From Beaufortia kweichowensis (Eukaryota > Chordata > Actinopteri > Cypriniformes > Gastromyzontidae): DNA of 64,000 nt. Location: the NCBI GenBank assembly GCA_019155185.1, contig CM032795.1, forward strand, positions 22,497,265 to 22,561,264. The letters are read 5' to 3'. This document shows, piece by piece, positions 43,583 through 60,560 of the stretch (position 1 is the stretch's first letter; every line of letters starts with the position of its first letter). The notes under the pieces are model-generated. The model ran no database searches and was not told where the DNA came from. It worked only from the letters and a program-made list of their open reading frames with translations. The position numbers and the translations under genes are program-made.

Positions 43583-44515
43583 CAGAATATGTGATGTTAA
43601 ATTAAAAATATACTTTAAATCATTACAGAGTGGATTAAACACAAGAGTATCAGTATGGTATTTTCCTATCTGGTCTTAATTCATCCATATCCTTGAATTG
43701 GAAATCGAAAGTATTGAGATTCAAAACTGTCGCTGATTGAAGTATTGCAACTTGATAATGATAACTAATGCGTCTCTTACCCAACACACGATCAATATTC
43801 AGGAAAGCAAACTTTTCACAGTAAAAAAACATTTAAGGTGATGTTTCAAATAATGCAAAGTTTTATAATACACAGAAAAGGAACTCTTTACCTTGTCTAA
43901 ATTGAATGGAAGTATGAGCCTTTATATGATCTCTTGACTTCTCAACGCTTCTTGTTCAGTGTGTGATACACAACTATTGTCAATCACAGTCACACCCAGT
44001 TTACACACCTGGTTATGCTTTTCAAGGAAATCGAAACTTAAAGCAGACTATAAAATGTGACTACAGCTTCTGTACTGCAGCAGCTATTTATTTAATGTGT
44101 CCTTTCTAAACTAAAGTGAAACATCAGTGTTGTTCATTGGATAAAACCTAGACTGGTTAAAAGCATTTTGTACATCTCTAAACAGGTCTCCATATTAGCA
44201 ATTAGCAAACAAAAAATATTTATTTATCTGATTTCACCTTCCCTATAAATAAACACTTGTTTCTGCACTGCTCTATTGTGTTGTCATTGACTGACACATT
44301 ACAATCATTTGTAATAAATAGTGTTACTGTGCGATACCCCTAAAATATCTGGGACTAACAATGTATTTAAAAAATCTATCCCAATATCTTAAATAGTATT
44401 TTGTGTGACAATCTTTGATTCCTTTAAAAATGACAGAGAGGAACAAACACTCGTGCTTTCCAAACACAACATGATGATAACAGCAGCATTAAACATTAAA
44501 GATTTACGTAATAGT
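43583..44515. repeat. Segmental tandem duplication, distal copy
   Basis: Second copy of the block at 42474-43430, offset by about 1087 bp in the same orientation. It includes the ISRE and the candidate 5' UTR exon, so it could serve as an alternative distal promoter. No coding exon accompanies it. Confidence 0.9.
44024..44035. promoter_or_regulatory. Interferon-stimulated response element, distal copy
   Basis: The same GAAATCGAAACT in the second duplicated block, with identical neighbours (coordinates within one or two bases). It may reinforce the proximal element or drive an alternative first exon. Confidence 0.55.
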
Positions 44516-45539
44516 ACAGCAATGAACTGTATACTTTACATGTAACAAAAGACAACAGTTTACAAAAAACTCCATAACTATTCATTACAATGAAAAAGCA
44601 CCTGTGGAGAATAGTCAAAACTTTTTTATAGAGGAAACAGACTCATAAAGGACAGGAAGACATGCAGTATTGCAGAAAGGAAATGTGGCTTAGAATATGT
44701 GTGACATCACCACACACCATTTTAAACAAAGTGATTAGAAAATATAAATATGATTAAAAATGAGACAGAACGCAGGAATGATTGAACAGATGTTTATGAA
44801 ATAAACAATAAATTGACTTCCAAAGCAAATTTTGATATATGTGATTATTTAACTGGCATGAAATTTACATAATTTCATTACAAGGGTGTAACAGCTCTAG
44901 AAAAGCAAGGTTTCAGACCTCATATGGCTACAGATGTGACATAGTCACTTATAAACCCTGAGTTTTTACGCTCTTGCACTTCTCCATCTGTCTCAATCAT
45001 CTCCTCAGAAGACACATAAGTAAAGTTAGTGAGACTTGCCGTCTGTCCGGCTCCTGTGGTAAGCATGTAGGAAGGCATTAGAAATGACGGTACTGTGACT
45101 TTATGATTTATATATGAACAGTTCAGATCCTCTGTGCCGGTCAGCCAGGTGTTCTGTATCACGTCTAAAATCTCAACGTCACACCAATGACAGTCCTCTA
45201 TCCTCAGAGCATGGATCTTTTTACTCGTCTTGGAAAAAGAAGCAAAAGGAAATGTCCATTTTAGAGCTTTTGGCATTTTCACAATCTGTTAAATAAATTT
45301 TGTAATCAGTTCTGTAGAATCCAAAGTGAGAAATCAGTGGATACATTAGTGTAAAACATCAATGATTTACTTCATAAAGATCCTCATCCAGCTCCAGCGC
45401 TTTTATGTGAAAAAAACTGTCAGGGGTTTCTCTTATCCTGGAAATGTTTGGGAATAAAACCAACATGAGGAGAAGAAAAATACAGCCAACACTCACAATC
45501 ACATCACACGACAATTTTTAACAATATAATAAGACTTAC

Positions 45540-45621
45540 GTTTTTCTGCAATAACACAGACAAATCCAACAACCAATCAATACCAGCAGCGGCACTATAA
45601 TCTTGATTGACAGCAGATAAT
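45540..45621 (-). other. Receptor membrane-spanning exon
   Basis: 82-bp exon (2 + 78 + 2) giving YLLSIKIIVPLLVLIG and then CWICLCYCRK, a single hydrophobic helix ended by basic residues. The next exon continues IRETPDSFFHIKAL with the phase preserved. It is intact and well spliced, in contrast to the broken extracellular exons. Confidence 0.8.
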
Positions 45622-45984
45622 CTGTAACCAGAAATCTAATTACAATTCCACATTATTAAAGGGATAAAAACATTTTCACACCAAACAAAGAACAGGACAC
45701 AATGTGTTCATACTTAACTAAAATAAAGGGTTCTTCATCGTGATGCATAGAAGAACCATTCACTCAATGTTTTCTTGTTATTTCTTTCATATCTTTTATT
45801 GTCTGAAAACATTTTTTTTACATTGAACCTTTGGATGTTCCTTAATGGATGATGAGTAAATGAACACACTAAAACCAAAACGTACCACTGTCTATAATAT
45901 AATTTAAAATACATTACGTGAACACATCAGATGCAGTTACAGCATCTACCAGCAGGTGATTATTAGTGATTCAACCAAATCCAT

Positions 45985-46100
45985 TTTTTTATCATTTATT
46001 CACCCTCATGTCAATTCAAGCCCGTGTATGACTTGCTTTCTTCTGCAGAACCTAAAAAATATATTGAAGAATGTTGATAGCCAAACAACATTGACTTGAA
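45985..46100. repeat. Cyprinid interspersed repeat fragment (TTCACCCTCATGTC type)
   Basis: ATTTATTCACCCTCATGTCAAT followed by a segment about a GAATGTTGATAGCC tail belongs to an abundant fish repeat whose other end reads AAGGGATAGTTCA. Related pieces lie at 48370-48430, 53205-53225 and 56748-56775. It is in a receptor intron. Confidence 0.5.
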
Positions 46101-49015
46101 CACAAAACATTCTCAAAATATCTTCTTTTGTATTTTTCTTTTGTACAGGATTTGAATGACATGAGAGTAAACAAATGACAGAATTTTTTGGGTGTAACCA
46201 CAACATTTCAAAATACTAATTTTCAAGTACAAAGACATTTAAAAACCTTAACATTAAACTAGTTTGTCATTTCATTGTAAATGTGAGACGGTCATTATAT
46301 TTAAGCGCACAGTTTTTTCTGGTGGTGATGGTGACGGAGGTCTCTGGTCCACAGCCTGCTGATGAACACACGGACAGATGAAATGTGTACGACTGATCTT
46401 CCTCAAGCTCACTGAATGTAAAACACTTCATGTGGGACTCGTTTATCATCTGTCTGTGAAAACCTGCAACAATACAGAACTCTTAAATGAAAACCTCCCA
46501 GACAGAAGCCTTTGTTTGATCAATTTGTTTATATCATAGATCCTGTATTAGTTTTATTCTATATGAGAAACTTCAATTGTTCTGTATTTTCATTTAAAGA
46601 TTGCATAACACTTACTGGGAGAAATATCACCATCTAAGTCTTCCTGTACTGTAATCTCATATCCTGTGATGAATCCGGTGTGACTCGGGTCCAACTCATT
46701 AAAACTCCATTTCAGGGTAACAGAAGACCAAGTCACGGTTGGATCAGGGTCCAGGACGGGACACTGCATGGGCTCTTCAAAGTTCACAAACACAAACGAT
46801 GTGTTATATGAGACAAAATATATACAATAATACAGAAGTCTGCATGTGATAAACTTATCAATAATACAGAATTATTACTACGTTTCTTTCTGTAAAGAAA
46901 AGTCAAATCACGGACAAGATCTCAATTATTTCTCCAAGACATTAAATGGAGATCTAATAGGAAAGTCTCATGTGTGTCTCAGATATTTCTCTTGAGAAAA
47001 AGAGTCACAGATGTCTCTGTTTTGGAAGAGATGACACAAACTGAACTCAGATTATTCAATATTATTGAAGATTTCAAAATGAACTCCCACAAGTTGGTCC
47101 TTAAATAAAAACGAACTGAGAACTCCTTAAAATAACATTACAGGAAGATGTGTGTGTGTTTCTTACGCAGTTCTTTTAGGTATCCGATCTGTTTCTCATG
47201 AGCTCTGTGTCCTTCAGCATCACACCCATAGATGGTAAACTTGTATCTAACACCCGGTATAAAATCCTCTGTAAAAACATGTTTAATGTGGACTTACAGT
47301 TATTAACATGTGGCATCTTACTGTATAGACAGATCCATTCAAATACTGTCTGTGTAGTCATCTTATCAAATATTACAACAGAGCTTTTAAACACAGTTCT
47401 GCCATAGTTGGACATACTGTATGTGTATTTTTAGTCCTTGTTATGTTTAGTCCTTTGGTTGGCTTAAAATATTTTTACCTGAACACTGACGTAAAGTTAT
47501 TTGTGTTAAGACTCTGTTTAGTATTATTATTTTTACTACCAAAATCATTTAAAATTACCAACAGAAGACTGAAAACATCGATAAGTCCGAAAAGTCTGTT
47601 ATCTCCGATAAGTCTCGGCTGACTTTATGTGACTGTCGTGATGGTGTTGGTATCGATGTGTGTAAGACGTGACATCAAAGCACAGCTTCATACTTGCTTG
47701 CAGGGATAAGAAGGTCTGGTTAACTGGGACTTTTCTCCAGCGTAAGGAGGAAGAGACACCCATCATGCACCACTCTATGATGTAGTCACACGTGACGGTA
47801 GAATTCCTCATCCAGGAGAGCTGAAATCCCTCTGCGTTACCCATAATCCTCTTCTCAATCAGCACTACCTCTGTAGCGACAGCACAGACTTTAATCTCAC
47901 GTTATGTCACATTTTCATCATCTCATAAGACGTGTCACCTGTATGTGCTGGAGGAATAGTAATCTGGGACGGCACAGATAAACCGGTTTGAGTGACAGCC
48001 GTTACGGTGATGTTACACGATGGACATCAGCTGATTTACATCCACATGCGTCTTGGTGACATTGATGCACACATTTTCTCTGGATCTTTTCTGGCTCTTA
48101 TTAACACCTCATAGGCTTCGATATCCAGTTTTGGATCAGATTTTGACCTGAGGAATGTACAGGAGGAAATTTGTGTGTAATATTTGTTTTCAACACCGCA
48201 CTTGTTCAGAGACTCATTTATAAATGTTATGTATTAAGAGCAGTTTTAAGAACTTAAATTTACAGTGTGCCACAGAAGTGTGATGGTGCGATTTGGGTGG
48301 TCCCAGATTTGCCTCCAAACATCAACAGTCACCAAATGTTCTGTAGAGAAAACAAAACAGTATTGTTGAAGGGATAGTTCATCCAGAAATATTCTGTCAT
48401 CATCATTTATTCACCCTCACGTCATTTTAAAATAGTCAATGTTGTTTGACTATATGAGTAACAGTGAAAGTAATATACAGTGCCAGTGAAAAGTTTGGAA
48501 ACACTTCCTCACCGTTGTTTAGATTTTACACATTTTAGAATAGTAGTTACTGTTGTAACTGTGGGAATTATGTGGTGAATAAAAGCATTCAAAATAAAAT
48601 GAACACTATGTTATATTTGATCATCTTCAAAAGTATTCACACTTTGTCTTAAATTTGTAAAATCATCCTCTTGACATTTTATCATCGAGCTTCCTTGAGC
48701 TCTCTCAACCTGAGAAGCTTTTAAACAACACTGAAAGAATTTCAATCTATGTTGGTCTCTTATTGACTGATTATTATTCATTATTTAGTCCAAGTAATCC
48801 ATTTCAAAAATATTCATCTAGTATTCTAATTAAAGAAATAATATATTATATTTTTTTGTCTACAAAAGTCATTTCAAACAAACTTTAGATTAAAAGATTT
48901 TTTAAGATCTTAAGAAGCATTTTAACTTGTATAACAGTCACGTGACTCTTTTTCTCACCTGTATCAAATGCTCTGGATTTGTCCATTGGCTCCAGTCATT
49001 GCCCGGTACAGCGCA

Positions 49016-49029
49016 GCGCCCCCTGGTGG
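49016..49029 (-). promoter_or_regulatory. Candidate CTCF core inside a receptor exon
   Basis: On the minus strand CCACCAGGGGGCGC matches the CTCF consensus CCASYAGRKGGCRS exactly and continues with TG, as in the strongest known sites. It overlaps the receptor exon 48959-49110, just before the WSQWT box where the frame is disturbed. Confidence 0.45.
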
Positions 49030-51560
49030 TGTACATCATGCTGGGCTGCAGTTTTCTCTATCTTAAACGCGTAATGCTGAATTGAATCTAGAACCCTTCT
49101 TCTGTAACTCCTGTGACAAACATATACAACATTTTATCTTGGACACCAGCCGGTAGATGATGGTAATTCCTGTTTTTCTCACAAGAAGTTTCACATGCTA
49201 ACTTGAAACTTCCTCCTGACATCATTTTGATGAGAGTGATATAAGGGTTTAACTCACAATGAGATTGTTTTACCTGTGTAGTTCCTCCTGGCTCCACTTA
49301 ATCTGACAAATAATTGATAAACCTTTAAATCTTCCATTTAGCTGTAAGTCAATCACAGCATCCAACGCGCCTGCCGTCACTTCACAACGCTCAGGGAATG
49401 GCAAAACTGGGATTAAATAGACAAAAAATGTAAATGTAATTTTCTGCATTTATACTCCTACTGCTAGTTTCTATATAACAAAAGCCTGTACTTAAATGTA
49501 GGTAATTATGCTCATAAAAAAATCCATCCTAATTTGAGTTTCAGATATTTCAATATTTTAGATATTTGAACTCTAAACCAAGACAAGTAAGAAACAGATT
49601 TTTTGCAGTGCAATATTGTAAGAGATATAAACCTGTGTCTGTGATGTTGAATATATAGTTTTCACTGTCTTGACCCAAACTGTTCATCACAAGTAAAGTA
49701 ATGTTGTAAGTGATTTGCTGTTGGATGACTTGAAACTGCAGGAAACCAGATGTTTTTCTGGACAATTGACAGCCTCAGGAGTCCCTGTTTACAAGAAGAA
49801 AACACAAAGCGCAGTGAAAGATGCAGTGATTATTGTGTACTAATAAGACTTAGCTTTAGCATGAATCTAACTGTGAACTGTTGTACCTTTGTGATTATGT
49901 CTAACAAATTTCTTATGATCTGTGGATAAACACCAGATAAATTCACCAGGGTTTGCTAGACTGTGATGAAATCAGACTAACCTGATAAGTAATCTTCATG
50001 GTGACACCCAGGTTTGAAGCTCTGTGTACTTTCCACATGCATGTTATGGTTCTCAAGTCTTTGGTCTCACATCCGATGTGCTGAGGTTTCTCAGGAGGGA
50101 CTAAATAAGGTTAAACAGAAATAAAAACCACCACAATCTATTTGTATCAACCTGTTAATCTGCTTAGTAAAAAACATGCTATGAATAAGATAAAATGAGG
50201 TTTTGTGACTCCTAAAAAATGTTGCACATTAGATAACAAAATATATTTCATTTAAATAAACATGTTTTTTTTTCCAGCAATACATTTCATGAGTTTGTTT
50301 GATTTAAATGATAAAACAAGAGATGTTTCATGTTTGTCAGACTTTAGGTGACAGTAGATTGACTGTCAAACACAATCTTACAGGAATCCGTATGTATTTC
50401 ACGAGGTGTGATGAGGTTGGATTGTCAGTACTTACAGGTAACAAAATTCAATACTTCTTCAGGGTTGTCCTCATTACAGTAAAAATTTACACCAAATATA
50501 TTTGTGGCATTGATGTTTTCCAACCTAATGGCTTTGACTCGTGGGCTTATGTCGATGGCTTTATAAGAAGTGTTGTTGAAGAACATATTGGTGATATTAA
50601 CATCTTCTGAATAAATACAGCAGAACAGCAATGAGGACCCTTCTTTCAGTGTCTGGTAAGCCGGGTACATCTTGACTTGATGCTCATAGACGTTCTCATC
50701 ACCTACAAAAAATTAATAAAGATGAACCACAAAAAATATCATTGTGAATATATCTAAAAGTTATCACGCACCTGACCACTTCATTCATTGAGCAAGTGTT
50801 ATTTTAGCAAAATTGCAAAACAAATTGTAAACTCAAATAACATCTGAATTCAGTAACAAGAATAAAGCACCGCTCCAGACATTATTTCCAGGTTGAGTTG
50901 GGAAATTCCCAAAATCCGAGTTGTCTGGAACACAACATGCGCATGAAGTATATCTGTATATTTTAAAACCAGTAAAAATGTTATGGTTTACGCTGTGAAG
51001 TGTTGTTTTAATCCAGTGATAAAGCTGGTTGAGCAACATGCTGTGAGAAAAACTGCACATTCATATCTGACCGTTGAGATTCTCAAAACATGCATGTCCC
51101 AATGAACCACATTAATGGTAAAAAGAGGAACTTTACTTTATAATGCATTACATTGTGCTATATCACAGTTACAAGTCAAATAAAAGAGGGACTAGTACTG
51201 CACAAAGTTGTACATACTGCAAATATATTCTTTATGTATAAAATGTATGGAATAAACATATAGATAAGCATAAAATAAAACAAATGTCTGCTGAAAATAC
51301 CATATACCGAATACCATTATGAACCATCTGCTGTTTACCATTAAAACCAGTACAAAATTTGACCCTTATTCCAATAGTATTCTTTATTAAATCCACTAGA
51401 ATTTAGAGAGAGTTTTCCTACCATAATGAGTTTTCCATGCGCTCCAGGATTTAAGTGTTGAGTTCTCAGACATGCGTCTTATTCTCACTGAGTGATCTGT
51501 GCAATTCAGAGGCATCTGTGACCTCCAGATCAGTGTGTTAACTTCAGCATTTAATGAGAT

Positions 51561-57359
<5,799 letters not shown>

Positions 57360-57866
57360 AGGAGAGGAGCCGAATACAGAAGAGTCCAACCCTTGTGTTT
57401 ATTCTCTGCCGTTGGCTCTAAGCACGCTTACTCTGTTCGCTCCCCTTCTTTCCTGGCTGGCTGCCTCCTCCCACACACACATAAACACACACACACACTG
57501 ACTCTGAGCTCAGACACCAGAGTTGACGTTTTTGAGGAAGCGGAGGTCGAGAGAGGGACATATGGACTCTCCACACACACGGAAGAAGAGGCACACGGCT
57601 GCATCGCTCAGCCTTGATCACGACTGAGGGATGGAGTAGAGAGATGATGAGTTAGGGAGAGTGAGAATCAGTGAGGTGGAGTGGACAGAAGATGATGCTG
57701 AACTGAGCCAGAAAGGATTTGAAACCTGGGCATGACAGCTTCCTCAAAGTCGACAACACAACCTCTTTCTAGTCTCTTCTGAAACACAGCGTCCTCTTTC
57801 CGCTCTCTCGCTCAGATCGGACCCGGAAGTTTCTGGAGGAAGTAACTTCCACGATGCTCTTTTTGG
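57360..57866 (+). other. Candidate 5' exon of a gene extending right
   Basis: A stretch less AT-rich than its surroundings, purine-rich in its second half, ending GGAGGAAGTAACTTCCACG, then ATGCTCTTTTTGG followed by GTGGGT, a possible donor at about 57867. It looks like a long 5' UTR with a short first coding segment. No downstream coding exon is recognisable in the remaining 6 kb, so the gene identity is unknown and the call is weak. Confidence 0.25.
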
Positions 57867-58908
57867 GTGGGTATACAATTAATATCTGTATATTAGTTTC
57901 CGTGTGGAGAGGGTGTTTCTGTGTTAATATTGGTCCACATGGTTTGACAGATTGAAAAGAAGTCAGAGAAGAAACATTGTGTGATGATCTGAGCTGCTGG
58001 CTTGACTAAAATGATGAGAGCACCACGAATGGTGCAAAAGTAACACACAGCAGAGTCGGTTTTACCAACCTGCAGCACACTATTATAAGCGTGGCCGGTG
58101 AGCATGAGATTTCAGAAGAAGGGGGTTTGTTGGATGTCATCCTGAATTGAGAAGGACATGAAACCTGGAAACTGTGGAGGAGTCATTTCAGATTCTGTAG
58201 ACTATGTGTCACTGTTGGTAGTTATTGTTATATTAAAGTTTTCAAAGCAAACCTTTCTCAAATGTGTTTTATACAATCCAATATTAACCTTTAATAATCA
58301 TTTCTGCCGTTGCCATGTACACATGTTGTTTACCAACCACTGTAATCTGTTTTTATTTCTGCATTTATTTGCGACAGAAAGCACAGGTCACTTCGATATG
58401 TGTGTGTGTTTGATATATTGTTTATTTGCTCTTGAAAGGATAAAGGAGCCAAACTTGGTGACAAGAGTCAGATTATGGATTTTCTGTTGTGATTTAAAAG
58501 CGTGCTGCAGCCACACTTCATTTACTTGTGAAAGCGATCTTGTTGCCTTAGTCCTGATTTCAGATCAACTGGAAGCTCATTCTAACGCATCTGAAATCAA
58601 ATAATGACTGTTCCACTAATTCTCCTAAAGTCCGTTTTTAACTGAAGTGTCTTAATATTTAGTCCACGGTCTAGGCATGTGTGGTTGTGTAGACTGCTGT
58701 TTTGGTTACAGTTAATATCATGTACCTTCTTTTATGGCGGGTGTAAATAGCCAGTGGCGTAGCGTAATTAGTACAAACTAGATAGTCCACTTCGCTAGTC
58801 CACTGTCCTAATAAGACATCTACACACCAGCATCCTGGTACACTTCTGGCTCCAGGCAGACCTTAACTTCCCGAGTCTCCCCAGACCTTCCAGCACAATT
58901 ATCTCTCT

Positions 58909-58910
<2 letters not shown>

Positions 58911-58973
<63 letters not shown>

Positions 58974-59034
58974 CTCTCTCTTTTCGCTCTCTCTCGTTGG
59001 ATCTCTCGTTCATTCTCTGCGTTCTCCTACTGAA

Positions 59035-59101
<67 letters not shown>

Positions 59102-59140
59102 GCCTCTCTCTCTCCTCTCTCTCTCTCTCCCTCATGTGCT
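58911..59140. repeat. Interrupted (CT)n microsatellite cluster
   Basis: Three CT-rich blocks separated by short unique sequence. The Leu-Ser and Arg-Glu frames over them are artefacts. Confidence 0.9.
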
Positions 59141-60389
59141 CATCCAAAACAGTGAGTTTTGGATGCAGAGCCTCAAAGATCCCGTTATAAAAGATCCAGA
59201 ATTAGATGCTTTACAGTTGGTTATGGTCATTTTTCCCATGAGTCTAAACAGATTAATAGCTTCACCAATTAGGCAGCTGGGCGTGTGTGTGTGCGTGCTG
59301 GATGGTCATTACGTGAGACGGCTCCAGTAGGCGGAACCAGATAATTAAACAAAATTGCCAAATAAAACATTTGGTGAGGCATGTTTTTATAATCCCACCA
59401 ATCAAAATATTAAAGAGTACGTACACAGCCATTGACCCAGGGGTGTGCGGGTTAGATTGATGTACGGGCCAATTAGCCTGCAAATGCCTGTTCTGTGAAA
59501 TGCCAAGCGTTGTTTATTTTTTGAAGACTGTTATTAAGAATTGTTTTATGTGGCATTACATCACCAAATGAGATGCTTAAGTGCTTTGTGACATCATACT
59601 GATTCGATTATATCCCATAATTTATATTATTAAAAGAAACCAGAAGATTCATAAGCTTGCCAGCAAACAATTTTAAAAGGATTAATTCACTAGAATACTG
59701 TGTTTTCAGAATAAATAACATTTATAGATGATATTTTGATAATCTTTCCCTGCAGGTAAATGTTGTGGCTCTAATCTTCAAATGTGTGAGTTGATGCAGG
59801 TTTTACTCACAGCGACTTATGAAAGCGCACCTGTATTTTAATCGTGTTCTTTCAAACCTCCATTTATTGATATGGCTGTTGCTGTCACATAGTCCCAATC
59901 GCTTAACCAGTTAACTAACCTGTTAACCAAAACTTTTACTCTCTTAACATGTGCAATACTTTGTAAACATCATTTTATCGAGATGTTGATATGCATGGCG
60001 ACAGTAATTGTAGCTAAGTGAAAGCATTGAAAACATCTCAAGACTGTCATCTCTGGCTTGGTGGATTTTGTATTTCTTATGAATAAATTCTTCAGATCTC
60101 ACACAAAATACAAGCAGTGAGACAATATAATGCATCAGTAGTTTAGCATCATGAAAAATGGGACAAATACTGATTCAACCAGGCAGTGTTTATGGATTAT
60201 GTAACCGAGTGCGTTTGCTAACACGCAGTGACATCGCACATTAATACACAACTGCACTGAGTCAGATGAGCATTGAATGAAGAAGCTTGTGCATTGCTTT
60301 CAATTGTTTACTGCAGTAAAGACATTATAATGGGCTTTACTGGTTTGTCAGTCGTGTAGCACGTTTGAACAGGTCTGCAAATTTACATG

Positions 60390-60560
60390 TATACATTTGG
60401 CTTATGCTTTCATCCAGAATGACCTAAAATGCATTCAATCTACATTTTTACTGGTGCTAGCAACGCCAAGATCATGGGTTTGATCCCTGAGATTCCACAT
60501 TCTCTGATAAATGTATTGTAAATGCATTTGGATAAACGTGTCTGCCAATGTAAATGTATA
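60390..60560. repeat. SINE-like element
   Basis: Contains ATACATTTGGCTTATGCTTTC near one end and GCATTTGGATAAACGTGTCTG near the other, which are inverse forms of the common V-SINE-type tail CTTTGGATAAAAGCGTCTGC. Between them is GATCATGGGTTTGATCCCTG, similar to a tRNA B-box. Non-coding. Confidence 0.5.

Larger units (their letters stand above)
42367..44919. other. FAM111-like promoter region, tandemly duplicated
   Basis: Upstream of the start codon a 5' UTR exon probably begins after an acceptor (TTCATAG) near 42395. Two near-identical blocks follow, about 42474-43430 and 43583-44515. Each contains an ISRE, a candidate 5' UTR exon donor (GACAAG then GTAAAG) and the same flanks. From 44520 to 44919 there is AT-rich spacer before the receptor gene, with nothing recognisable. 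Confidence 0.6.
44920..51560 (-). pseudogene. LIFR/OSMR-type class I cytokine receptor, disrupted
   Basis: Receptors of this group bind IL-6-family cytokines and signal by JAK/STAT. Exons 5' to 3': 51422-51560, 50436-50702, 49982-50100, 49633-49784, 49274-49406, 48959-49110, 48264-48340, 47939-48147, 47694-47870, 47167-47268, 46616-46774, 46311-46463, 45540-45621, 45371-45437, 44920-45285. They encode a WSAWK box, an Ig-like module (EGSSLLFCCIYSEDVN), FN3 modules including CETKDLRTITCMWK and TCDYIIEWCMMG, a helix (IKIIVPLLVLIGCWICLCYC) and a short tail. The Ig module followed by these FN3 modules is the LIFR/OSMR pattern. Exons at 44.9-47.9 kb are intact. Exon 49633-49784 is one base off, 48959-49110 switches frame around WSQWT, and 47939-48147 needs about three frame changes. 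A likely earlier exon near 51650-51800 contains stops. Either a decaying gene or a badly assembled one. Confidence 0.75.
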
